Below are positions 8,368 to 16,414 of a stretch of 40,304 nt of DNA, one piece after another. The notes beneath the pieces were generated by a model, which saw only the letters and a list, made by a program, of their open reading frames with translations, did no database searches and had not been told where the DNA came from. Each line of letters opens with the position of its first letter. Position 1 is the first letter of the stretch. Origin of the DNA: a virus; IMG/VR virus record IMGVR_UViG_3300032304_000751, positions 1 to 40,304 of that record, one strand, 5' to 3'. A program made the position numbers and the translations under genes.

Positions 8368-8913
8368 TTAATATAATTTTCTTCCTTCAAGTAAACTATC
8401 ATAATTCATATCCATTTTTGTATTATACGAGAATCCATTGTATTGTATGGCAATAAAGGGATCGCAAACCACATATTTTCCCACCCCCCCTAACGCACGA
8501 TCTATATGTTCATCTACGGGTGTATTTAGGTAAATATCGTAAAACCTTTTATTGACTATGTAACAATGGAAACCGGTAAAATTATGTACTGTTTGGTCTT
8601 TTTTTATCTCCCCTATGTATATCCCACTTAAATATATATCAAAATCTAATGGTTTATTTCTTAAAAAGTACGAAAAACTATCCGGATTGGTAAAGTGAAC
8701 GTCATCCTCCATTATGCATATTTCAGGCAAATTCATATCTTTTGCATACTGAACGCACTGCTTATGGGCTAAATTAATTGCTTTTTTAACGGAATGGGAG
8801 TCATAGACAGCAGGGAAAAAAGAAAACTCTTTAATACCCTGTTCTTTAAATTCATTCATTAACCTATCAAATCTATCTCCAGCATCAAAATTATGAATTA
8901 CTGCTATCTTCAT
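8368..8913 (-). CDS. GT25-like glycosyltransferase (short)
   Basis: This 181-residue enzyme is probably a nucleotide-sugar-dependent glycosyltransferase of the GT25/LPS type. MKIAVIHNF forms the first beta strand and PEICIMEDDV (63-72) carries the EDD metal-binding acidic motif. FDIYLSGIYIG (95-105) and HCYIVNKRFYD follow the usual order of the family after the EDD motif. It is shorter than most family members (about 200-250 aa) and lacks the full INLxxRxDR start seen in the other GT25 of this cassette. It is the last gene of the cassette and overlaps the exostosin-type gene by 23 bases. Acceptor and sugar are unknown. Confidence 0.65.
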   Translation of the reverse strand: MKIAVIHNFDAGDRFDRLMNEFKEQGIKEFSFFPAVYDSHSVKKAINLAHKQCVQYAKDMNLPEICIMEDDVHFTNPDSFSYFLRNKPLDFDIYLSGIYIGEIKKDQTVHNFTGFHCYIVNKRFYDIYLNTPVDEHIDRALGGVGKYVVCDPFIAIQYNGFSYNTKMDMNYDSLLEGRKLY

Positions 8914-9712
8914 TTAGCTTGTCTATTATGTTGTTTAATGCGCCTTGATAAGTATAATACTTATTGTATATTTCTTTAATTTTCAACTGCTTTTCAACTA
9001 TATCTATGCTTGGGATACTATTTAAAATAGGCACTATCCTATGGGCATCTTCAGCTTTTATGATTACCCCATAATCTTCAAAATTGGCATCAAAGCAATT
9101 AATGAACTCATCACTGATATAAACAGGTATAGTTTCATATTGGAGGCACTCTGCGATTCTAAAACTATTTAAACCATATCCTCTAGGGCATAAGCCAAAG
9201 ATTGATTGACTAACTATGCCGCAAAATCTATTTATATTATGCTGCTCTTGTGATATATAATAATCTGGGTTTTGGATATCAAACACATGGGTTCTTATTG
9301 GGTGGGTATTAGTGCCAATAAAAGATGCAAAAATTGTTTTCTCTTTATTCCATACAAAGCTATGTGGCATACAAAGTAATGGTATTTCTACCCCTTCTTT
9401 CTTGCTCATATTGAATACCAAGACATCTAAATCTTTAAAATCAACTAAAACTCCGTCATCGTATTGGCAAATTGTCCAATATTGTTGATTTCTAGGCAAA
9501 GCATCTACATAGTCTTGCAGCCTTTTTCTAGCTACCGGATCATTCCCGTAATTGTTATTTACATGATATGATGTCCAATGGATTCTTAAATACGCCCTTC
9601 CATTAAACTCTGGTATAAATCTACTTGAAACCCATTCTTCAAAAATAGTATAATTTTCAAATGGATAAACTGTATTTATGGTAGGCATAAATTCCTGTGG
9701 CACATCTATCAT
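8891..9712 (-). CDS. Exostosin-family (GT47-like) glycosyltransferase
   Basis: The 273-residue protein shows the signature of exostosin-type transferases. FASFIGTNTHPIR (128-140) precedes the strongly conserved donor-binding block IFGLCPRGYGLNSFRIAECL (171-190), and YETIPVYISDEF follows. This block is seen in GT47 enzymes and related phage and bacterial transferases. It would move a sugar from a nucleotide donor onto a glycan in the cytoplasm. No membrane segment or signal peptide is present. It overlaps the FkbM gene upstream by 4 bases and the last GT gene by 23 bases, so it is co-translated with both. Confidence 0.75.
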   Translation of the reverse strand: MIDVPQEFMPTINTVYPFENYTIFEEWVSSRFIPEFNGRAYLRIHWTSYHVNNNYGNDPVARKRLQDYVDALPRNQQYWTICQYDDGVLVDFKDLDVLVFNMSKKEGVEIPLLCMPHSFVWNKEKTIFASFIGTNTHPIRTHVFDIQNPDYYISQEQHNINRFCGIVSQSIFGLCPRGYGLNSFRIAECLQYETIPVYISDEFINCFDANFEDYGVIIKAEDAHRIVPILNSIPSIDIVEKQLKIKEIYNKYYTYQGALNNIIDKLNEDSSNS

Positions 9713-10344
9713 ATGTTAAATTTTCTTACATAAAGTGCGTCAGTCCATGTTTCAGCAACCCAATCGCCCGTTTCAACTCTTTCAAACCCGCGCTGCATCA
9801 TGAAATAATCTAACTCAGGAATAAGCATACACCCTTTGTAGGTTTCTTTTTGATTTACTTCTAACAATGCGTAATCTATATTCTTAATTAAATCGCCCAT
9901 CCCTTCTATTGCTAGATGCTCTGCACCTTGAAGATCTACGTTAAGAAAGTTTATATTTTTAAAACTATAATCCTTAAACAAAGTATCAACTCTTTTAGTT
10001 TTCATTGTTATTTGTTCTATGTAATGTACTTCTGGATGGATTAAAACATGAGTACCAAGCTCAAGCATTGATGAACTTTGGCTTTCGTTATTTGACACAT
10101 TAAAAACCACTTCGTCATTATCTACATTACTTATACAAGCATTAAAAGCTCTTTGGTTTTCATAAGGTTCTATGTTTTTTACTAATTCTAAATAAACAGA
10201 TGGTATTGCCTCAACCCATAAAACATCTCCCTTACAATAATTATCGTATTCTTTTCTTTCTTGCCCTGTTGATGCGCCTAAGTGAAGAACGCCCTTTATA
10301 TCTAACTTATGCTTGTTGACTAAGTAGTCAAATGATATCATCAT
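9709..10344 (-). CDS. FkbM-family SAM-dependent methyltransferase
   Basis: This 211-residue class I methyltransferase is of the FkbM type. VLHLGASTGQE (19-29) is the SAM-binding motif I, and WVEAIP (43-48) supplies the acidic residue for the SAM ribose. INFLNVDLQGAEHLAIEGM (131-149) is the family's diagnostic block. FkbM enzymes commonly O-methylate sugars, so here it probably caps or modifies a residue in the glycan made by the neighbouring transferases. It overlaps the genes on both sides by 4 bases (ATGA type), typical of tight coupling. The substrate cannot be read from the sequence. Confidence 0.85.
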   Translation of the reverse strand: MMISFDYLVNKHKLDIKGVLHLGASTGQERKEYDNYCKGDVLWVEAIPSVYLELVKNIEPYENQRAFNACISNVDNDEVVFNVSNNESQSSSMLELGTHVLIHPEVHYIEQITMKTKRVDTLFKDYSFKNINFLNVDLQGAEHLAIEGMGDLIKNIDYALLEVNQKETYKGCMLIPELDYFMMQRGFERVETGDWVAETWTDALYVRKFNI

Positions 10345-11354
10345 ATACTTTTGCTTTTATATTTATTTACTTCTAATTCAACCCAATTATATAATTTAAC
10401 CATACCTTCTTCAAGTGGTTTTGTTGGACGCCATCCAGTTACTTTTTCAACCAATTCATTGTTAGAATTTCTACCTCTTACTCCCAATGCGTTTGACTCA
10501 ACATTTTTAATTGTCAAATTCTTTCCTGAAATTTTAATAACCATTTTAGCTAAGTCGTTAATTGATATCATTTCATCTGAACCAATATTTACTGGGTAAA
10601 AGTAGTCAGACTTCATCAATGCTCTAACGCCATCCAAGCATTCATCAATATATAAAAAGCTACGCTGTTGTAATCCATCGCCAAATATCTCAATCTCTCC
10701 ACCATCTTCAGCTTCTGCAACTTTTCTACATACAGCTGCGGGTGCTTTTTCTCTGCCACCTGTATAAGTACATTCAGGAGAAAATATATTATGGAATCTA
10801 CCAATTCTTATATCTAATTCTTTATTTCTTCTAAAAGAATCATAAACTTGTTCTGATAATAATTTTTCAATACCATACACACTATCCGGTTTGCCATCCC
10901 AAGCTGAATCTTCTTTCAATGACGCACAATCTAATGACTCTTGTAGTCTTTCGCTATATGCACACGCACTTGATGAAAAGAATAATTTCTTCACTCCAAA
11001 TTCTGCTGCTTTTTTAGCAACATTTAAGTTTATCATTGTTGAATCATAAATTATCTCTGCATCATTTACTCCTGTAAACACATATAATGCACCGCCCATA
11101 TCTGCTGCAAGTTGATAAACTTCGTCAAATGAATTTTCTGGATCGTGCCATTCTTTTTGATTTGGCCCACACAATGCTTTTGATACACTTGACGGATCTC
11201 TTAAATCCAAAATTATAGCTTGATTTGCTGCTGATTCTGCAAATTCAGGTTCCTTTACATCTACTGACCTTACCCAATAACCTTCGCTTTTTAATCTTTT
11301 CACTAATTGCATCCCGATCATGCCATGACCGCCTAATACGCAAGCTGTTTTCAT
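10341..11354 (-). CDS. gme: GDP-mannose 3,5-epimerase (GDP-L-galactose synthesis)
   Basis: This 337-residue SDR-type NAD-dependent epimerase closely follows the plant GDP-mannose 3,5-epimerase. It has the NAD-binding GGHGMIG (8-14), AADMGG (83-88) and SSSACAY (127-133, catalytic Cys131). The SDR pair Tyr160/Lys164 lies in VYGIEK, followed by IGRFHNI (184-190), GGREKAPAA (199-207, Lys203), GDGLQQRSF (225-233), VNIGSDEMIS (255-264) and GVRGRNS (291-297). All residues I know to be catalytic in the family are present. The reaction converts GDP-D-mannose to GDP-L-galactose (or GDP-L-gulose). Within the cassette it should supply a donor sugar, and the GT11-type transferase two genes away is a natural user. 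It overlaps the FkbM gene by 4 bases. Confidence 0.88.
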   Translation of the reverse strand: MKTACVLGGHGMIGMQLVKRLKSEGYWVRSVDVKEPEFAESAANQAIILDLRDPSSVSKALCGPNQKEWHDPENSFDEVYQLAADMGGALYVFTGVNDAEIIYDSTMINLNVAKKAAEFGVKKLFFSSSACAYSERLQESLDCASLKEDSAWDGKPDSVYGIEKLLSEQVYDSFRRNKELDIRIGRFHNIFSPECTYTGGREKAPAAVCRKVAEAEDGGEIEIFGDGLQQRSFLYIDECLDGVRALMKSDYFYPVNIGSDEMISINDLAKMVIKISGKNLTIKNVESNALGVRGRNSNNELVEKVTGWRPTKPLEEGMVKLYNWVELEVNKYKSKSI

Positions 11355-11355
11355 A

Positions 11356-11958
11356 TTAAAATTTATTTAATTTTAAATACCATTGTTTTTTAAACCACCA
11401 TAATCCCCATCCATTAGCAGTTTCTTCTGAATGTAAAACTTTTTCTGCCTCAAATTCTCTATCTGCAATATCTATTCTAGTAAATGTTTTTGGTACAATT
11501 TGACTTACTGCCCTGTTTACTTCATCTGCATTAAAATCATGACCTGCAAGTATGCCTTCATCTTTTACTTTATTGTACCATTCAATAACTTCTTGCTTAG
11601 TTTCTTTATATGTGTGTGATGAATCAATATAAACAAAATCTAAAAAACCATCATTAAACATTTTAGCACAATCTAAACTTGCATAAGGCATTACTTCTAT
11701 ATAATCACCCAAACCGCTTTTTATAATGTTTTCGTATATGGTTTTCATTTGAAAAAAACCACCGTAGCCCATATTGTCTATTGCATAAATTTTAAAATCT
11801 TTACCCAAGTTTTTTAATTCTTGTGCTAGATATATGACACTATCGCCATTTGCAATACCGACTTCTGCTAATAGTGCGTTGTTAGGAAGCTCTTTTGCAA
11901 TTCTTTGATAGAAATGCTGAAAATCAAACATAATTAAATCATTCATAATTTTATCCAT
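11356..11958 (-). CDS. Class I SAM-dependent methyltransferase (Methyltransf_24-like)
   Basis: The 200-residue protein has a compact class I fold. LLAEVGIANGDSVIYLA (29-45) is motif I and YAIDNM (58-63) ends strand 2. DFVYIDSSHTY (107-117) is the DxxH block characteristic of the Methyltransf_24/CmcI-like group, and EGILAGHDF follows. Members often act on sugars or small metabolites. Given its place between a GT11-type transferase and the epimerase, glycan or sugar methylation is likely (inference). The annotated start lies inside the upstream GT11 gene (16-base overlap); Met5 and Met10 are alternative starts. Confidence 0.75.
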   Translation of the reverse strand: MDKIMNDLIMFDFQHFYQRIAKELPNNALLAEVGIANGDSVIYLAQELKNLGKDFKIYAIDNMGYGGFFQMKTIYENIIKSGLGDYIEVMPYASLDCAKMFNDGFLDFVYIDSSHTYKETKQEVIEWYNKVKDEGILAGHDFNADEVNRAVSQIVPKTFTRIDIADREFEAEKVLHSEETANGWGLWWFKKQWYLKLNKF

Positions 11959-12680
11959 TCAGGTTTAACAATATCGCTTGTGTCTAATCCGCACCACCCC
12001 TCACTAAACCAAAACTGCGGAAAGATTACTTTTTTATCTTCGTTTTTATTTAAATATGCACCCCACCAAGAGAATGTAGATGGCGAACATATTTGATGCT
12101 CACACCAACTCATTTCTACAAGGTCGGACTGCTCGTCTGTATTTCCAGAATATTCGCAATCACCTCTATGCTTGAACGATTCCATACACCAAGCAATATC
12201 ATCAGAAAAGAATTTAAACTTATAATTAGGGAACATACTCATTGCTTTCTCATACCACTCTATTGTTACTTCGGGATGCTTATCTCTTAATGTTACATAA
12301 TCACCACGTCTTACATGGATAGAAACATAGCCATCCATTTTTTTATATGGAAAATTTAACAAGTAAAGTATTTCATTACGATAGTTGTCAAAGTATTTAG
12401 CTGTTTGCCTGTACCCTTCAACAATTATATTCTTATCTTTCCAAGATGGATCGTATGGCAAAGGCTCGTAACTATGCCTTGATTCAAACAATTGTATTTT
12501 TTCTAAATATGGATTATATCTATCATCAATTAAATGAGGACAATATATTGGATTCCATTTGGCATTGCTTGTTTCATTAGGTACTGTGAATTCTAAATCA
12601 TGCTCTAAAGCATAAGCCATTGCAGTAGCAGCTTCAAAAAGCCAATTGCCCATTCTGCCTGCGTTATTAAATGTTACCAT
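11943..12680 (-). CDS. GT11-family alpha-1,2-fucosyltransferase-like enzyme
   Basis: This 245-residue protein carries the GT11 hallmarks. GRMGNWLFEAATAMAYA (8-24) is a G-x-x-GN-x-LF type start, and HVRRGDY (122-128) is the HxRRxD donor-binding motif. PSTFSWWGAYLN (200-211) is the C-terminal block. GT11 enzymes transfer L-fucose from GDP-L-fucose in alpha-1,2 linkage. No GDP-fucose synthase is present here, but a GDP-mannose 3,5-epimerase is, and GDP-L-galactose differs from GDP-L-fucose only at C6. Transfer of L-galactose, or of host-made GDP-fucose, are therefore the two obvious options (inference). It is cytoplasmic, with no membrane segment. Confidence 0.85.
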   Translation of the reverse strand: MVTFNNAGRMGNWLFEAATAMAYALEHDLEFTVPNETSNAKWNPIYCPHLIDDRYNPYLEKIQLFESRHSYEPLPYDPSWKDKNIIVEGYRQTAKYFDNYRNEILYLLNFPYKKMDGYVSIHVRRGDYVTLRDKHPEVTIEWYEKAMSMFPNYKFKFFSDDIAWCMESFKHRGDCEYSGNTDEQSDLVEMSWCEHQICSPSTFSWWGAYLNKNEDKKVIFPQFWFSEGWCGLDTSDIVKPEWIKL

Positions 12681-12703
12681 AATTAAGGATAAAGTTAATT
12701 AAT

Positions 12704-13399
12704 TTAATTTAATTTCCTAATTTTTTCTATTAATATTTCTCTAAAGCCCCCTGTTCTTTGGACATTATTTATATAATGAGATTCATCATGCACAAGATGG
12801 TCGTATCTTAACCCATCAACTATGTGCATATATCTACCTGACATTAGCCAATTGTAGTTCTGAAATAGGCTATCGCTTGTTACTGGATCTACTTCAGCAT
12901 CCCATACTTCACAATAAGAATGTTTATTTACAAAATAGTTCATACAATTTAAGCAAGTTTCAAACATTGGTTTGTCTATGTACTCTGGTAGATTTTCTTT
13001 GGTTACAATCAAATTTGCATAGTCTGTATAATTGAACATTGGCATAGCCCAATCTGGGGCTAATATTGTATCCTTATCCCATTCTTGTTCAAAAATCTTA
13101 TCCAAATACAACGTATCTATTTGATTATCAGAATCTAATATAATACAATAGTCTGTTGTTGATAGGCTTACAGCAACATACTTGTTTGCATAGCAATCCC
13201 TATTGCTTAAATTACGATACAATTTTACCTTATTTAATTTATCACATTCACGTTTAAGTTCGCTATAAACAGGTAAATCACTCATGTCATCAACGATAAC
13301 TATATTTTTAACACGAGGATCGTCATAAACTTTACTAAAACTTTTTAATGTCATCTCTACTCTATTCCAAGTTGGGATGCAAATACATAATTCTCTCAT
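12704..13399 (-). CDS. GT2-like (GT-A fold) glycosyltransferase
   Basis: The 231-residue enzyme begins with CICIPTWNRVEMT (5-17), the first strand and loop of GT-A transferases. VIVDDMSD (34-41) contacts the nucleotide, and CIILDSDNQID (85-95) contains the DSD metal-binding motif. The C-terminal part (residues 140-231) is aromatic-rich and has an acceptor-type RYDHLVHDESHYI segment. It has no membrane helices, unlike polymer-synthesising GT2 enzymes, so it probably adds a single sugar. It overlaps the first GT25 gene by 4 bases. Donor and acceptor are unknown. Confidence 0.8.
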   Translation of the reverse strand: MRELCICIPTWNRVEMTLKSFSKVYDDPRVKNIVIVDDMSDLPVYSELKRECDKLNKVKLYRNLSNRDCYANKYVAVSLSTTDYCIILDSDNQIDTLYLDKIFEQEWDKDTILAPDWAMPMFNYTDYANLIVTKENLPEYIDKPMFETCLNCMNYFVNKHSYCEVWDAEVDPVTSDSLFQNYNWLMSGRYMHIVDGLRYDHLVHDESHYINNVQRTGGFREILIEKIRKLN

Positions 13400-14016
13400 A
13401 AATCTCCTAGTTTTTGATAATATCTATTTTCTATAAATGGTTGCCAATTTATGTACGTATTCCCAATATCAGATATACCCGGACGCTGTGTAGCTAATAA
13501 CGGGTAAGTTATGTAAGTTGTGCCATATGGTTGAATCTTAGCTACAATACAATTATCTATTGGGGCTTCCAAGCCTGCCGCTAGTATTTCTTTCATGCCA
13601 TGCAAAGATATAGCCCAAGCGTGAGTTGCGTAAGCGTTTTCTAATAATAAAAGATTTGGCGATACTCTAAATTTAAATCCTGTGGTACATTGCGCTCCAA
13701 GATAAAGTAGATCCCATGTGGGAGGTAATTGCTTTACAACTTCATTCATTGTATCGTTAGGGTTACCACAAGAATCAACAAACATAGCGTCATCTTCAAA
13801 TATCAAGACTGACTCCCATTCGTTTTTTACCGCCTCTCTAAATATCTTCTCTACTGTTATACGCAATCCTTCTGCTCCATTTTCATGCTTTGTAGCATTG
13901 ACTAATTCGTATGGTATACCCCATTTGTAAAGTTGCTCTGCAATCTCTATCAACCTATCAGTTCTTTCCGGCAGGTTTATGACAAATATTTTAGTAAAAA
14001 AGTTAGTCCAAGACAT
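13396..14016 (-). CDS. GT25-family glycosyltransferase
   Basis: This 206-residue enzyme matches LPS-type GT25 transferases. FVINLPERTDRL (11-22) is the family start, and SVLIFEDDAMF (69-79) carries the EDD motif. WDLLYLGAQC and then ATHAWAISLHG follow in the canonical order. It uses a nucleotide sugar in the cytoplasm. As first gene of the cassette its ATG shares a base with the terminase stop (TAATG at 14014-14018), so the cassette is welded into the late operon rather than carrying its own start signals. The acceptor is unknown: host glycan, virion protein or DNA base are all conceivable. Confidence 0.85.
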   Translation of the reverse strand: MSWTNFFTKIFVINLPERTDRLIEIAEQLYKWGIPYELVNATKHENGAEGLRITVEKIFREAVKNEWESVLIFEDDAMFVDSCGNPNDTMNEVVKQLPPTWDLLYLGAQCTTGFKFRVSPNLLLLENAYATHAWAISLHGMKEILAAGLEAPIDNCIVAKIQPYGTTYITYPLLATQRPGISDIGNTYINWQPFIENRYYQKLGDL

Positions 14017-16064
14017 TATGCTATTTTGGTTTGAGGGAAGAAATCAGTTAATTTATATTTAGCTTCTGGTTTTTTAAAGTTTGCTCTTTTGTAATAGTCT
14101 GCAAATAAAGTCCATCCACCACCCATTACTAAGTCAGATACCTCTGTTTCGTTCACATTGAACTTTATCAAGCCATCGTATTTATCATCAATTAGTTCTG
14201 GGTATATTATTTTACCTTCCTTGCCATGCGTTAATATGTATTGTTCCCATAAATTTACCATAAGAGCTTTATTATCAGCATTGGGATCTACTCCGTAGTT
14301 TGACTTCTCTGGCAATCTTATTAGAAACGATTCGCAATAATTGTCAACAAAAAACTTTCTTAATCCGCCATCCATCTTTGCTTCTATTAGCATTTGGCCT
14401 CCATAAGCAAAGCATTGTAAAACCATATCCATGTGGAATAATTCTACCATCTTTGGTCTTGCGTGATACTTTGAAACAAACATCATATTATAAACAGGAT
14501 TGTTTAAACCTGTATCATATCTGTTTAAAACTAAGCTCGTAGCTTTAGATCCTTCTCCATGTTCAACAACTGAATTCTGGAATGGATCGCATCCCATTAT
14601 AAACTGCACTGGATTTTTAGGTACAAACAAATTGCCCCTTCTAGTGTATTTTTCGCCTTCTGTTATTTTAAAGTTCTTAGCCCTTGTCCATCTTGCAGCT
14701 TCTTTGCTAGTTGTTTCCCATACTGCTTCTGTAAAAGGCACGCCATCTTTCCAAGTCCAATTGCCATATTCTAATACTTCTTTCTCGTTTATCTTAGCTA
14801 TTTCGTACAAGTCATTAAGTAATACAGCATCAAAGTGGCAATTAGCATTTCTAAGCATGAACATTTCCCTTTCATCAAAAGGATTCATTCTTATCTCCTC
14901 CTCTAACTGTACCGACTCTAATTGCTTGCGCTTTGATAATAGGTATTCTTTAGCCCCTAGTTTTATATCGCTTTCATCAAGATCGCCTGCGCCTACATAG
15001 TTTTTAACCAAATAATCATATTGTTCCTCTGTTGGTGGCCCGATTACACTCATCCCGTATTTATCAATAAAACCAAGATAACCATCATAAGCTGGTGAAA
15101 AGTATTTAACCAATCGGTTAGGTGTCTTGGGATATTTTAAATGATCTGCCGCATCCCATACAATCTTGAATTCCTCTCCTCCGCTAGTCATACTATTGGA
15201 CGTAGATGGACATTCAATAAATCCTACCCTTTTAGCACCCTTTACCAATGTTTTACTTACAATGGATAAGAATGTCGAGAACGGCGTTTCTTTTGCCCAT
15301 TTTCCGCCTTCATCAAATAAACCACGACTAAGACGTCCTGAGTCATAAGAGTTCAAGGAAGGCGCACGATAATCGATTCTAGACCTATGCCCCGTATCAT
15401 TATCTATTGCATTTCCTTTTGTGCCTCTTATTTCGACTGACTTATGAGCAAATACTAATTCGCTTACACTGTCTTTATTGTTAAGTTGTTTTGGCTTTAA
15501 AAATACTGGTAGCTGCCTGTAACCAAATGAAATCATATTGGTAAAAGCAGCTTTAGCATCTATCTGCGTCTTGCTGGTTAACCCGCAAAAACTATTCTTA
15601 TAAAATATACATTCGTAAACAATATTAGACGTAGCTTGAGATGTAGCACCCTCACGTCTTTTTTTACCCCTGACTACTCCTAAGCACCAAGGCGTTTTTT
15701 CCCAATGATCTAAATACAAGAAATACCTTCTATCGGCATCTCTAAAATCGCCATAAATATCATCCTCTAATTTCCACCATTGCAAATAAAAATAATGCTT
15801 ACCTGTTATAAAAGTAGGCGTTCCGTTATTGTAAAACCAAAATCCTTTCTTACACTTCTCTACTTCTCTTGTAGCAAAATTTGCTTGTTCTGCGTCTAAT
15901 AAAGCATTACCTTCTTTATCGTATTCTACTGAATTAAATAAATTGGGTAATTCTTTTCTTCTCCAGTATTGTTCTTTTGGATCAGTAACGCCCCAATCTT
16001 CAATTACAGAATCACATTCCGGCAAATTGATATTGACGCCATATATATTAATGGTTTCTGGCAT
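14016..16064 (-). CDS. terL: Terminase large subunit
   Basis: This 682-residue protein is the DNA-packaging motor ATPase and nuclease. In the ATPase half, RGKKRREGAT (132-141) fits a Walker A variant and SRGLFDEGGKW (246-256) gives Walker B with the catalytic DE. VGFIECPSTS (280-289) is in the motif III position. In the nuclease half, FIMGCDPFQN (488-497, Asp493), MLIEAKMDGG (558-567, Glu561) and VSDLVMGGG (642-650, Asp644) supply the acidic triad of the RNase H fold. Length is typical to slightly large. It follows a 103-aa ORF that it overlaps by one base and runs directly into the sugar cassette. Confidence 0.92.
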   Translation of the reverse strand: MPETINIYGVNINLPECDSVIEDWGVTDPKEQYWRRKELPNLFNSVEYDKEGNALLDAEQANFATREVEKCKKGFWFYNNGTPTFITGKHYFYLQWWKLEDDIYGDFRDADRRYFLYLDHWEKTPWCLGVVRGKKRREGATSQATSNIVYECIFYKNSFCGLTSKTQIDAKAAFTNMISFGYRQLPVFLKPKQLNNKDSVSELVFAHKSVEIRGTKGNAIDNDTGHRSRIDYRAPSLNSYDSGRLSRGLFDEGGKWAKETPFSTFLSIVSKTLVKGAKRVGFIECPSTSNSMTSGGEEFKIVWDAADHLKYPKTPNRLVKYFSPAYDGYLGFIDKYGMSVIGPPTEEQYDYLVKNYVGAGDLDESDIKLGAKEYLLSKRKQLESVQLEEEIRMNPFDEREMFMLRNANCHFDAVLLNDLYEIAKINEKEVLEYGNWTWKDGVPFTEAVWETTSKEAARWTRAKNFKITEGEKYTRRGNLFVPKNPVQFIMGCDPFQNSVVEHGEGSKATSLVLNRYDTGLNNPVYNMMFVSKYHARPKMVELFHMDMVLQCFAYGGQMLIEAKMDGGLRKFFVDNYCESFLIRLPEKSNYGVDPNADNKALMVNLWEQYILTHGKEGKIIYPELIDDKYDGLIKFNVNETEVSDLVMGGGWTLFADYYKRANFKKPEAKYKLTDFFPQTKIA

Positions 16065-16375
16065 TATTTTCTAGATTCAGCTATGCTTTCCACAAATGGC
16101 TTTTTAACTACGTCTTTTTGCTCATCACCGGTAACACCAGCAGATGTGCCTAAATCTTTAATAGCAGCAGCTAAGGCGTTGCTATCGTTCCAAATTACAC
16201 GCAATCTCTCAAATGATTTGTCTTTGGGATCTTCAATTAATAAATGTGATAAGTTGGTTTTGTTAAGCAAATCGGCCATCTCATTTGCTTTTCTATTTAA
16301 TGCGTAAAACAACTTGGCAGCCCCGTTTTCTTCATATAGGGCTACCCTTTGTCTTAATTCTTCTAATGTTTCCAT
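16064..16375 (-). CDS. Small protein upstream of terminase; candidate small terminase subunit
   Basis: The 103-residue protein is largely helical (METLEELRQRVALYEENGAA and FYALNRKANEMADLLNK), with a probable coiled coil and a Lys-rich tail. It is not recognised by family. Its position immediately before terL, with start/stop overlap (TAATG), is where small terminase subunits often lie. However, I see no clear DNA-binding helix-turn-helix, so TerS is only a candidate. A TANNTTTG element (minus strand 16411-16404) lies about 30 bases before the start, without a convincing -33 partner. Confidence 0.55.
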   Translation of the reverse strand: METLEELRQRVALYEENGAAKLFYALNRKANEMADLLNKTNLSHLLIEDPKDKSFERLRVIWNDSNALAAAIKDLGTSAGVTGDEQKDVVKKPFVESIAESRK

Positions 16376-16414
16376 TGTTCAAATTTGTTTGTTTTAGTTT
16401 GAACAAAGATAATA

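Noticed and set aside
8346-8380. Inverted repeat AAATTATATTA/TAATATAATTT at the end of the sugar cassette, as a terminator
   Set aside because: The stem is A/T only, overlaps the last codons of the gene and would be unstable, so I did not call termination.
10616-10804. 62-aa minus-strand ORF within the epimerase gene
   Set aside because: Other-frame shadow of a gene whose own frame is strongly conserved; no leader or codon signal.
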